Made by a program: the position numbers and the translations under genes. From Terriglobales bacterium (lineage in GTDB: Bacteria > Acidobacteriota > Terriglobia > Terriglobales > Acidobacteriaceae), in assembly GCA_025980765.1 (NCBI GenBank), contig JAICXB010000039.1, positions 1 through 34,292 on the forward strand: DNA of 34,292 nucleotides. The letters run 5' to 3'. This document shows positions 23,341-30,373 of the stretch, in pieces. Every line of letters starts with the position of its first letter. Positions within the stretch are counted from its first letter, which is position 1. The notes under the pieces are model-generated. The model saw only the letters and a program-made list of their open reading frames with translations. It had not been told where the DNA came from and searched no databases.

Positions 23341-24924
23341 TCTTTTTAAGAGGTCCACCGGCTCGCGCACATCCGTGACCCTGAAATATTTGGCCAGCGA
23401 GGGATGCTTGCGCGCGACGGCTTCATACATGCCATATGCAACCTGACGATAAGCCCGGTGCCCTGCCGGCGTGGTCCTCAGCTCTGAGATGTACACCACC
23501 TCGGCGAAATCCATTTTGAACAGCGTGCGTTTCTTGTAGGCGAGAGGCAGCACGTAATCGGAGTTGGCTTGAACGTCGGGAGTGGCAGCGCTCTGAAAAT
23601 GATCGTAGCGGTCGCAGGCGAGCAGCATGGCGCGATCGAAGCGAGATTGCAGTCCGGCCTCGGCAAGCTCAGGTGGGATGTCGTAGCCGTGCAGGTTGGT
23701 AAAGCCCTGCTCAATCTGAATGCAGCGGCGATGGCGATGCATGTCACGGAAGCCGCCAATGTCCATGAGGATGTCAAAACGGAACTTCTGCCCGGCGCAG
23801 AAGGCGCGCGCCAGCTCGTCGTAACGGCCGCGGTGACGTAGTCCTAAATCGATAATCTCTTCCCGCTGCGCGGCCGAGAGCGCTGCCACCCGGTCGCGAA
23901 GCTGACGGTAGCTGAAGTGGCATGCGCCATAGAGAAGGGTAGTCGCCAGTTCGATCTCCAGCGGATCGTCTTCGAGCAGCTCGACGCGAAAACCCTCGCC
24001 ACCGGAGCCGCTGTCTGGAATTTCGGCGTCCATGAGTTCGTGTGCGGCCTGGCGCAATTCCCGACGCGTCTCCTGTTCGTATCGGCTGGCTTCGGCATAC
24101 TTCACCAGTGTGGGCGCGACTTTCACTTCCTTGAGCAACAGGTCACGAGCGCGCTGACCCAGCGCAGGATCTGCTTGCGCGATCTCGTCAACCAGCTTGC
24201 GATATGCGGATTCATTCACATTCCACGCAGCCGAGCGCGCCGCCTGCTTCAGCAACTCGCCCAACTGACGAACTTCAGCGTGAGTATGCGAGAGCAGACG
24301 CGAAACCTGAGTCTCCAGGCTGCGGGCGTTGACGATTTGCCCGAGGGAGGTATTGGTGGCCAGAGGCAACAAGTAACGGGAAATGTCGAAGGCGCGCGCG
24401 CGCAGCGTGCGCTGATAGGCCTCCTCCGGCATATCGTCCGGCCTGGCTGCCTGGGTGACCAGATAGCGCGCCATTTCGGCGGAGATCGCTTCATATTCCG
24501 CAAACAGGAATTTGCAGGTTTCGATGTAGAGGTCGCGGTCCGCCGAGGCACTGAATTCAGGGATGTAGAAGCCGCTCTTCTTGAAGTTCTGATAGCGCGT
24601 TGAGCGTTCCTGCCCGTCCCAGCGCTGCTCATCGACCAGCGCGATCGCGGCCAGTATGGAGAGCCTTTCGATGGCCAATGGAATGTGCGCGAGGTCAGCG
24701 ATTGAACGGTGTCCGTACTGGAAGTAGAACGTATTGAGGAACTGTTCCGCCTTCTGTTCGCTGATCTCCTTGAGCGATTCTCGCATCGAGAGCGCCGAGC
24801 GCGAGTACTTGGCCATGGCATAGGCCTGCACCTCAGGCTCGACGCCATGAAGGGCAAAGACTTCAGTCAATTGAGGCGCGGTGGCGGCTTCAGGGGAGGG
24901 TTTGCTTCCGTTGGGGTGCGGCAC
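23338..24924 (-). CDS. Tandem ThyX-like (flavin-dependent thymidylate synthase-like) protein
   Basis: This 528-residue protein contains two ThyX-like halves. ThyX normally methylates dUMP using FAD and methylene-tetrahydrofolate, with a motif RHRxxSxNExSxRY. Half one (about 15-240) has YGHRSIADLAHIPLAIERLS and then DEQRWDGQERSTRY: residues 98-100 replace RHR, but E106, S108, R110 and Y111 remain. Half two (about 300-500) has FRDMHRHRRCIQIEQGF: R397-H398-R399 and E405 remain, but both serines and the last arginine are gone. Monomeric ThyX is about 220-250 residues, so this is a fusion of two. GTG 24924 is chosen; the frame runs back to 25155, but that part translates a repeat. Catalysis is unproven. 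Confidence 0.85.
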   Translation of the reverse strand: MPHPNGSKPSPEAATAPQLTEVFALHGVEPEVQAYAMAKYSRSALSMRESLKEISEQKAEQFLNTFYFQYGHRSIADLAHIPLAIERLSILAAIALVDEQRWDGQERSTRYQNFKKSGFYIPEFSASADRDLYIETCKFLFAEYEAISAEMARYLVTQAARPDDMPEEAYQRTLRARAFDISRYLLPLATNTSLGQIVNARSLETQVSRLLSHTHAEVRQLGELLKQAARSAAWNVNESAYRKLVDEIAQADPALGQRARDLLLKEVKVAPTLVKYAEASRYEQETRRELRQAAHELMDAEIPDSGSGGEGFRVELLEDDPLEIELATTLLYGACHFSYRQLRDRVAALSAAQREEIIDLGLRHRGRYDELARAFCAGQKFRFDILMDIGGFRDMHRHRRCIQIEQGFTNLHGYDIPPELAEAGLQSRFDRAMLLACDRYDHFQSAATPDVQANSDYVLPLAYKKRTLFKMDFAEVVYISELRTTPAGHRAYRQVAYGMYEAVARKHPSLAKYFRVTDVREPVDLLKR

Positions 24925-24968
24925 AAAGGAAGGATAGCGTAGTCGGGAGCGGGAGAGATGAGAAAAGC

Positions 24969-25140
24969 AGGAAAAACCTGACGCGAATCCCGCGGATGAG
25001 ACGCGGATCGAGAAAGGCGTTGTTGCATTTGTTAATTTGATGATTTTGCATTGGGTCCGAGTCACACAATCCGAAATCGCGAAATCACAATTGTTCTTTT
25101 GATCCGCGTCCCATCCGCGGAATCCGCGTCGGTTTTTCCT
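24969..25140. repeat. Composite nested inverted repeat, GACGCGGAT family
   Basis: The outer stem is a perfect ten bases (24969-24978 with 25131-25140). The main arms, 24980-25009 and 25101-25130, match at 27 of 30 positions and are built of 10-base units (GACGCGGATC type). Inside is a second system of period-8 words (CACAATCC, GAAATCGC, GAAATCAC, 25063-25088) with a weaker partner near 25030-25050. It lies upstream of the thyX-like gene. Confidence 0.88.
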
Positions 25141-25241
25141 CTCCCCGGGCACCAACTACGGCAATCACCACGGTCGCTGTTCTTTCGTCATCTGTTGCCG
25201 AAAGCCTGATATTGCTAACGTCTGACGCTCGGAGGAGTGTC

Positions 25242-25607
25242 ATGCAAAAGAGCGCGGATCGGGCGAAGGTGCTTTACGGCGAGTGCGATGCCGAGGTCCT
25301 GAAATCACATGCGGCGGTGATGCAGAAGGCCGGATACGAGGTGCAGACGGCCATTGCCCGTCGTGGAATCGAGCAGGCTCTGACGCAGGCGAAATTCGAC
25401 GTGGTCGTGCTCGGACACACTCTGTCGCGGGATGATCGGCATCATCTTCCCTACATGGCAAAGAAGGCGAATCCCAACACCCGAGTGCTGGTGATTCATG
25501 CCAGTGGCAAACATCATGAAGTCGATCTCGCGATCGATTCACGCGAAGATGGCCATCGTGCCCTGCTCGAAGCTCTGTCGGAGCTGTTGGAACCGGCTTA
25601 CGCGTAG
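25242..25607 (+). CDS. Degenerate response-regulator receiver (pseudo-receiver)
   Basis: This 121-residue stand-alone protein starts at ATG 25242 with GGAGGA at seven bases. Its pattern of strands and helices follows the CheY fold: AKVLYGECDAEVL, KAGYEVQTAIARRGIEQAL, FDVVVLGHTLSRDDRHHL, NTRVLVIHASG, RALLEALSELL. The residues needed for phosphotransfer are largely missing: the acidic pair is E14-C15, the phospho-acceptor Asp is G58, the Thr/Ser switch is a His (VIHAS), and the Lys is absent. It therefore probably binds a partner without phosphorylation. No output domain is present. An upstream in-frame ATG at 25212 lacks a ribosome binding site. A GC hairpin follows the stop. Confidence 0.75.
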   Translation: MQKSADRAKVLYGECDAEVLKSHAAVMQKAGYEVQTAIARRGIEQALTQAKFDVVVLGHTLSRDDRHHLPYMAKKANPNTRVLVIHASGKHHEVDLAIDSREDGHRALLEALSELLEPAYA

Positions 25608-25629
25608 TTGAGGGCCAGCGCTCGGTAGA

Positions 25630-25649
25630 GGCGGGCTGTCATGCCCGCC
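25630..25649 (+). terminator. Intrinsic-terminator-like hairpin after pseudo-receiver
   Basis: GGCGGGC (25630-25636), loop TGTCAT, GCCCGCC (25643-25649), then CTTT. The stem is strong and the T-tract short. It starts 22 bases after the stop of the pseudo-receiver gene. Confidence 0.65.
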
Positions 25650-25650
25650 C

Positions 25651-25979
25651 TTTCCTGTTCGTTTCCTGTTAATTTCCCGAATTTTCGGGGCGATTCCCTG
25701 TAACGCTCAGATTCAGAAGTGTCTTACGGCCCTTTTGCGGGCTTTCCTGTTCCTATCCTGTTCGTTTCCTCAGCAAAGCACGAAAATCGCGAATTTTGGG
25801 CAGAATTTCAAGGTTCGACAAATGCCGGCCAATTTTTCCTGTAATTTTTCCCTGTTCTCAGGAAAGGCGCGGGCAAAAGCGGAACCCGAAGGCTTGGCGC
25901 AGGAAGCGAAAAACTAAGTTGGACGAGTGTGGGAGATTCTGTGTTTTCTTAGCGGAATTTAGGATCTGCTGCCTCCTAT
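25651..25979. other. Gene-free spacer with TTTCCTGTTCG direct repeats
   Basis: No supported gene is seen. TTTCCTGTTCG-type words occur in direct orientation at about 25651-25680 (period about 11), again at 25743-25768, and loosely at 25835-25860. There is no inverted partner. A 60-codon frame at 25735-25917 has no ribosome binding site or known resemblance and is built partly of these repeats. Confidence 0.55.
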
Positions 25980-26441
25980 CTAAAGCGTTTTTGAATCAGT
26001 CCGTTCCGGCCGGCTGAGATTATGTGCCGCTGCGGCCGGCGTTGCTGAGCCTTCCTCGCCCGAGCCGGGAAGAATTTCCCGCAGGGCCCATTCGATGCGG
26101 CTTACGGCTTCATTGATGGTCTGCAATTGCTGGTCGCGGTCCTGACTGTAGGGCAGATACATTACCGGCTGCAGCGCATTGCGGACGTGGTGGTTCATCA
26201 GCTCGATGACCTTGAGTTTCTCGATCAGGGATCGCTCTCGGCGGCGCTCGTAGAAATGCACCACCAATCCCAGAAGAGCACCCACCGCGATATCGTCGAG
26301 CCACAACGACCATCCAGACGCTCCAAACGAGCGCCCGAATCGATCGATCAGTACGCCGAAGGAGAAGGCGACTACCGCCAGAGCTACGCTCAGAATCGCT
26401 TTCCGGTATCCCGGCTTTCTGGCAGACACGAGTGGCCGCAT
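25980..26441 (-). CDS. Two-span membrane protein with kinase-like dimerisation helix
   Basis: This 153-residue product is not a known family to me. It has two predicted membrane segments, about 15-33 (AILSVALAVVAFSFGVLID) and 49-64 (DDIAVGALLGLVVHFY). A basic stretch (ERRRERSLIEKLKVIE) leads into LMNHHVRNALQPVMYL around H84-H85. The last part resembles the H-box of some histidine kinases, where a His followed by xRNAL/N is phosphorylated. A second helix (INEAVSRIEWALREIL) could complete a helical hairpin. No ATP-binding domain follows; the protein ends in about 20 low-complexity residues. It may be an unusual phosphotransfer or dimerisation protein, or the remnant of a kinase. ATG 26441 has GGTGGGAT upstream at long spacing. 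Confidence 0.65.
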   Translation of the reverse strand: MRPLVSARKPGYRKAILSVALAVVAFSFGVLIDRFGRSFGASGWSLWLDDIAVGALLGLVVHFYERRRERSLIEKLKVIELMNHHVRNALQPVMYLPYSQDRDQQLQTINEAVSRIEWALREILPGSGEEGSATPAAAAHNLSRPERTDSKTL

Positions 26442-26554
26442 CGAGCGATTATCCCACCGCAGTAAAGAATGGGTAGAGCATCAAAATAGTGCAGCATTGG
26501 TCGAAACCAACCGCGTAGCCCATATCTCCCTTCAGCAACTACACTATTAGGAAC

Positions 26555-26746
26555 ATGAGAGACATCTACGAAGTCATCGGGGAAAAGGAATCGGAAATCA
26601 AACGCATCAACGGCGAGCTGGACGCACTCCGCTTCGCTGCCCGCCTGCTCGAGGAAGACGAAGCGGACGTCAAGAAGAAATCGCCGGCGCCGGCCAGCGC
26701 TCGCGACAGCCTCTCTCCTACGGGAACCGGTACGCAATTTCCGTAA
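26555..26746 (+). CDS. Small coiled-coil protein of unknown function
   Basis: This 63-residue protein starts at ATG 26555 behind AGGAAC. The first 40 residues (MRDIYEVIGEKESEIKRI, then NGELDALRFAARLLEEDE) form an amphipathic, charged helix with heptad spacing. The rest (KKKSPAPASARDSLSPTGTG) is disordered-looking. I recall similar short proteins beginning with a DIYEVxxxKE pattern in other Acidobacteria, which would make it a conserved lineage-specific family; a search would be needed to confirm that. It is followed by the leader and gene of a 50-residue basic protein on the same strand. Confidence 0.65.
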   Translation: MRDIYEVIGEKESEIKRINGELDALRFAARLLEEDEADVKKKSPAPASARDSLSPTGTGTQFP

Positions 26747-26765
26747 CCGAAGCTTAAGATACAAT
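26738..26765 (+). promoter_or_regulatory. Weak promoter candidate for the 50-residue protein
   Basis: TTTCCG (26738-26743), 16 bases, TACAAT (26760-26765). It overlaps the end of the upstream small gene. A start near 26772 would put the structured leader right at the 5' end of the message. The -35 match is poor. Confidence 0.35.
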
Positions 26766-26776
26766 TTATCTTTCTA

Positions 26777-26846
26777 CTTAGCGGCGCCCTTGAAGAGGGC
26801 CGCGCCCGCGGAGCTAAGCCATAAATCCTTAGCCAGCGAATCGCTG
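26777..26846 (+). promoter_or_regulatory. Structured 5' leader with alternative stems
   Basis: Three complementary six-base arms are present: CTTAGC (26777-26782), GCTAAG (26813-26818) and CTTAGC (26828-26833). The middle arm can pair with either outer one, but not both. The first stem encloses GCCCT-TGAAG-AGGGC (26786-26800). A further hairpin, CAGCG-AAT-CGCTG, lies at 26834-26846. The next gene starts at 26878 with AGGAAAATC. This is the layout of a switch or an autoregulatory protein-binding site; I recognise no known riboswitch class. Confidence 0.5.
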
Positions 26847-26877
26847 CCACATCAATATCCGAGTACACAGGAAAATC

Positions 26878-27030
26878 ATGGCAAATACCAAGGCTTTGAA
26901 CAGGGAAGATCGTAAGCAGGCGAAGCGAACAGCTCGCAAGAAAGCAGCTCCGAAAGCCAAACGCACCGCTCCACGTGGCTCGCTGAAACGTAAAGTGAAA
27001 AAGATGGCGCGCGGAACCGCGAAGCGCTAG
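26878..27030 (+). CDS. 50-residue highly basic protein
   Basis: ATG 26878 with ACAGGAAAATC upstream opens a 50-codon frame ending in TAG at 27028-27030. The product begins MANTKALNREDRKQAKRTAR and continues through AAPKAKRTAPRGSLKRK to KKMARGTAKR. About 40 percent of residues are Lys or Arg, with almost no acidic residues after position 11 and no cysteine. The composition suggests RNA or DNA binding, as in small ribosomal proteins or histone-like tails, but I recognise no family. It sits behind a structured leader, which would fit self-regulation. A period-7 inverted repeat begins six bases after its stop. Confidence 0.7.
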   Translation: MANTKALNREDRKQAKRTARKKAAPKAKRTAPRGSLKRKVKKMARGTAKR

Positions 27031-27036
27031 AAAACC

Positions 27037-27103
27037 GCGATAAGCGATAGGCAGTAAGCGATAAGCAACGCTTTGCTTTCACCTATCGCTTAATACTTAT
27101 TGC
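27037..27103. repeat. Period-7 inverted repeat, GCGATAA words, before pmbA
   Basis: The left arm 27037-27064 has four 7-base units (GCGATAA, GCGATAG, GCAGTAA, GCGATAA). The right arm 27083-27103 has three inverted units (CTATCGC, TTAATAC, TTATTGC). It starts six bases after the 50-residue gene and ends one base before the pmbA ATG, so pmbA has no visible ribosome binding site. Confidence 0.88.
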
Positions 27104-27104
27104 T

Positions 27105-28487
27105 ATGCCTCTCGAAATTCAAGAAAACATCGAACTTGGCGCTGGGCTCAAGCAGATCGCCCTTGACGTGGTTGAGCGCGCGCTCAAGGCTGGAGCCACG
27201 TCTGCCGATGCGATTGCCCGCGATGGCAACGAATTCTCCACGCTGGTGCGCCTCGGCGAAGTGGAGACCTTGAAGGAATCCGGCGCTCGCGCATTGGGAC
27301 TGCGGCTGTTCATCGGCACGCGGGCCGCGAGCACCTACACCAGCGACTTTTCTGAAGATGGCGTCCGTCGCCTGGTTTCCAGCGCAATGGAACTGGCGCG
27401 CGCGACCTCGGAAGATCCGCTGGCGGGGCTGCCCGAGGCCTCGCAATTGGGGTCTCTCCACCAGGACCTGGACCTCTACTACGACGACGTCTACTCCCTC
27501 CCCACCGCTGATCGCATTGACTATGCTCGTCGTGCCGAAGCAGCGGCCATGGCCGCCGACGTGCGCATCACCAATTCCGAAGGTGGCTCCTTCGATGCGG
27601 CCACCGGCTACAAAGTGCTGGCCAACTCCTTGGGGTTTGTTGGGGAATACCGCCGATCATACTGCTCGGTTGCGGCGGTCCCCATTGCCCAGGTCGCGGA
27701 TTCGGCGATGCAGCGCGACTATTGGTACTCGACTTCGCGCACGCTGGAAAAACTGGAATCCCCCGAGGCCGTTGGGCGCAAAGCGGCGGAGCGCACATTG
27801 CGCCGATTGGGCGCCCGCAAGGTGGCCACGCAGAAAGTTCCGGTTGTCTTTGATCCCATGGTTTCGCGCGGGTTGATCGACCATATCTTCGACGCGGTCA
27901 ACGGGGACGCAGTCTATCGTCACGCCTCCTTTCTGGCCGGCAAGTTGGGCGAGCAGGTCGCCGGCGAGAACATCACCATCATCGATGACGGCACCATGCC
28001 GGGCGGCTTTGGTTCATCGCCATTCGACGGCGAAGGCATTCCCACCCGGCGAACGGTAGTGGTTGAGCGCGGGGTGCTCAAGAGCTATCTGCTTAACACC
28101 TATACCGCCCGCAAGCTGGGGCTTGCCACCACCGGCAATGCGGCTCGCGGTCTGACCGGAAATCCTGGGATCGGATCGGGAAATTTCTTCCTCCAGCCTG
28201 GAGAGAAATCTGCCCAGCAGATCATCCACGATGTTGGCTGTGGCCTGTACGTGACCGAGTTTCTGGGTTTCGGAGTGAACCTGGTCACCGGAGACTTCTC
28301 CCGCGGTGCTTCCGGCTTGTGGATCGAGAATGGCCAGTTTACCTATCCAGTCGAGGAGATCACGGTTGCAGGCAATCTGAAGGAAATGTTCCGCCACGTC
28401 ACTGAAATTGGCAATGATCTTGAGTTCCGCAGCTCACTCGCCTGCCCTACCATCCGCATCGACGGCATGACGGTCGCCGGCGAATAG
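27105..28487 (+). CDS. pmbA: TldD/PmbA-family protein, PmbA (TldE) type
   Basis: PmbA/TldE is the partner of the zinc protease TldD; together they mature peptides such as microcin B17 and degrade CcdA in E. coli. The 460-residue protein has the family N-terminal part (ALKAGATSADAIARDGNEFSTLVRLGEVETLKESG, GLRLFIGTRAASTYTSD). Its C-terminal half has VVFDPMVSRGLIDHI, TIIDDGTMPGGFGSSPFDGEGIPTRRT, KSYLLNTYTARKLG, the hallmark FGVNLVTGDFSRGASGLWIENG, and VEEITVAGNLKEMF. No HExxxH zinc motif is present, which separates PmbA from TldD. tldD is not in the window. The ATG directly follows a repeat arm. Confidence 0.93.
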   Translation: MPLEIQENIELGAGLKQIALDVVERALKAGATSADAIARDGNEFSTLVRLGEVETLKESGARALGLRLFIGTRAASTYTSDFSEDGVRRLVSSAMELARATSEDPLAGLPEASQLGSLHQDLDLYYDDVYSLPTADRIDYARRAEAAAMAADVRITNSEGGSFDAATGYKVLANSLGFVGEYRRSYCSVAAVPIAQVADSAMQRDYWYSTSRTLEKLESPEAVGRKAAERTLRRLGARKVATQKVPVVFDPMVSRGLIDHIFDAVNGDAVYRHASFLAGKLGEQVAGENITIIDDGTMPGGFGSSPFDGEGIPTRRTVVVERGVLKSYLLNTYTARKLGLATTGNAARGLTGNPGIGSGNFFLQPGEKSAQQIIHDVGCGLYVTEFLGFGVNLVTGDFSRGASGLWIENGQFTYPVEEITVAGNLKEMFRHVTEIGNDLEFRSSLACPTIRIDGMTVAGE

Positions 28488-28492
28488 CCCCT

Positions 28493-28619
28493 GGGGTTAA
28501 CACGAAGGTCACGAAGGAAGATATCCAAGGTCACAGAGACCGATAGATTTTCAAAAATCCTGCTCCGCCTTACGTCTCCGTGACCTTTTCCACTCCTTTG
28601 TGCCCTTCGTGTTAACCCC
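28493..28619. repeat. Long inverted repeat after pmbA, CACGAAGG family
   Basis: A perfect 16-base outer stem (28493-28508 with 28604-28619: GGGGTTAACACGAAGG and its complement) begins five bases after the pmbA stop. Inner words AAGGTCACAGAGAC and GTCTCCGTGACCTT form a second stem with one mismatch. The arms contain CACGAAGGT/CACGAAGGA tandem words of period 9. Confidence 0.88.
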
Positions 28620-28687
28620 GGTTCGATCTTCTTCTACTCTGGATTCCAACCCCTAAGCTGCTGCTGCGCGTCTTACCATCAGAGACG

Positions 28688-29056
28688 ATGCAACTGAGAG
28701 CGGCCATTGCGATCATCGTGAACTTTTTGCTGATCGCGGCATTGATCGTGTACGGCTTCCGTCTCTTTGCCGAGTATCACGCTCGCGGACGCTGGGCGAA
28801 GAACGTCACCAGCCTGCTGGCGGGACTCGGCCTGATGACTTTGGCCGCAGCCCTGCTGCTGACCCCGACCAATGCCGCGGTGCTGGCTGAAATCAGCCAT
28901 ACCAAAATCGCCCGTGTGCTGTTGTGGGCGAGCAACACGCTGCTGTTGGCGGCGATTGCCGCGTTTGGTGTGATCACCTATAGCCGTCCGTTGCGGCTGT
29001 GGCACGAGAGGAAGATCGAACGAGACCTGAAGCGTGAGCTCCCCACGAGTCCCTAG
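28688..29056 (+). CDS. Small integral membrane protein of unknown function
   Basis: This 122-residue product has three hydrophobic segments: about 5-27 (AAIAIIVNFLLIAALIVYGF), 40-60 (SLLAGLGLMTLAAALLLT) and 78-98 (VLLWASNTLLLAAIAAFGVITY). A basic C-terminal tail follows (RPLRLWHERKIERDLKRE), presumably cytoplasmic. No family is recognised. Its end overlaps the start of the NRAMP-type gene by 23 bases, so the two are probably co-translated and may work together. No conserved charged residue lies inside the membrane segments, so a transporter role by itself seems unlikely. Confidence 0.65.
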   Translation: MQLRAAIAIIVNFLLIAALIVYGFRLFAEYHARGRWAKNVTSLLAGLGLMTLAAALLLTPTNAAVLAEISHTKIARVLLWASNTLLLAAIAAFGVITYSRPLRLWHERKIERDLKRELPTSP

Positions 29057-30332
29057 GCGACCGGGCGGCCGAAAGGGTGATGCCGCCGACCGCGGTCGCA
29101 TTGTCGCGTTTCCCGCTGCCGAGTCTGCCTCGCCGGCGAAGCACCGCTCGTGGAGCTTCTGGCGGCTGGGGCCAGGCGTGGTGACCGGCGCGGCCAACCT
29201 GGATCCCTCCGCCGTGGTCACGGCAACGATTGCCGGGGCGGCATTCGCGCATTCGCTGTTGTGGGTGGTAATTCTCGTAATCCCATTCCTGCTGGCGATA
29301 TTTTCTGTGACTGCGCGCATCGGCACGGAAACAGGTCAGGGACTGCTGGACGTCGTCCGGGAAAACTACGGACGCAAGCTGGCCATCACCGGCGCAGCGT
29401 TCACCATCGTCACGAATTTGGCGGTAGTGATTGCCGACATCATGGCGGTTTCCGACGCCATGTCGATCATCACTGGCCTTTCCCGGATGTTCTTCGTCGC
29501 CGTGACCGCATTCTTTATCTGGTACATCCTGGTCTTTCAGGACTATCGCAAGATCACGCAGGCGTTGGTTCTGCTGTCGTTGCCCCTATATCTCTATGTG
29601 GCTGCCGCCATCTTCACTAAGCCGCATTTGGGACAGCTGATAGTCGACACCTTCTTGCCGCATATGCAGGCCAACGCCGACTACGCTCAAAACATAGTCG
29701 GATTGTTCGGCTCGTTCCTAACTCCCTACATCATTATCTGGCAAACCAGTTCGCGCGGCGATCCAGAACACCAGCGCAACGACGCCGATTCCTTCATCTC
29801 GACATTCGTTACGTTCATCCTCGCCTCGTCAATTATTGTGGCCGCGAGCGCCGTGCTTCACCTCAATCAAGCGTCTGACATGACCACACGCCAGGCGGCG
29901 GAAGCGCTGGGCCCGGCGGTCGGCGATTGGGGGCCGATTGTCTTCGCCATTGGCATCATCGGGTCGGGAATGGTGGCGCTGCCGGTGCTCACCGCCTCCA
30001 TGTGTTTTGACCTGGCGCAAGCTATCGGTTGGAAGTCAGGCTTAAGCGAGAAACCCTGGGAAGCCAAGCGCTTCTACGTGCTTATCTCGGCGGCAGTGTT
30101 CGTTGCCGCGGGCGCCAACTATGCGCGCATTAATCCAGTCAGTGCCCTGTATTTCTCCATGATTCTCGCGGGCGTTCTGCTGATTCCCACTCTGATCTTC
30201 ATCCTGATCATCTCCAATGACCGCCGTATCATGAAAACCGTGAACACCCGCTGGCAAAACTTCTGGTTGGGCGCGGCCACTGGAGGCACGGCCGCAGCGG
30301 GATTGATCTACTTGCGGTATAAGTTGTTTTGA
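29034..30332 (+). CDS. Divergent NRAMP-family divalent metal transporter
   Basis: This 432-residue protein has about eleven membrane helices of the NRAMP/LeuT fold. Classical NRAMP proteins import Mn2+ or Fe2+ through Asp and Asn of DPGN in helix 1 and Met of MPH in helix 6. Here helix 1 reads LGPGVVTGAANLDPSAVV: D57 stays, the Asn position is A60. Helix 6 reads GSFLTPYIIIWQ: T230 replaces Met and Y232 replaces His. Loss of the Met and Asn ligands is the type of change described for NRAMP-related Mg2+ transporters, so Mg2+ or another hard cation is plausible; that is inference. The start is GTG 29034, within the end of the preceding membrane gene. About 40 hydrophilic residues precede helix 1. 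Confidence 0.87.
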   Translation: MSSPRVPRRPGGRKGDAADRGRIVAFPAAESASPAKHRSWSFWRLGPGVVTGAANLDPSAVVTATIAGAAFAHSLLWVVILVIPFLLAIFSVTARIGTETGQGLLDVVRENYGRKLAITGAAFTIVTNLAVVIADIMAVSDAMSIITGLSRMFFVAVTAFFIWYILVFQDYRKITQALVLLSLPLYLYVAAAIFTKPHLGQLIVDTFLPHMQANADYAQNIVGLFGSFLTPYIIIWQTSSRGDPEHQRNDADSFISTFVTFILASSIIVAASAVLHLNQASDMTTRQAAEALGPAVGDWGPIVFAIGIIGSGMVALPVLTASMCFDLAQAIGWKSGLSEKPWEAKRFYVLISAAVFVAAGANYARINPVSALYFSMILAGVLLIPTLIFILIISNDRRIMKTVNTRWQNFWLGAATGGTAAAGLIYLRYKLF

Positions 30333-30373
30333 CCCGTGGCTCTGCGGGTCACCAGCCTGTTAGAATCTGATTA

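Noticed and set aside
23338..25155. Longer thyX-like protein of 605 residues
   Set aside because: The first 77 residues would translate the composite repeat and show no fold or export signal; GTG 24924 fits better.
25735..25917. Small gene (60 codons, + strand)
   Set aside because: Built largely from TTTCCTGTTCG repeats, no ribosome binding site, no recognisable family.
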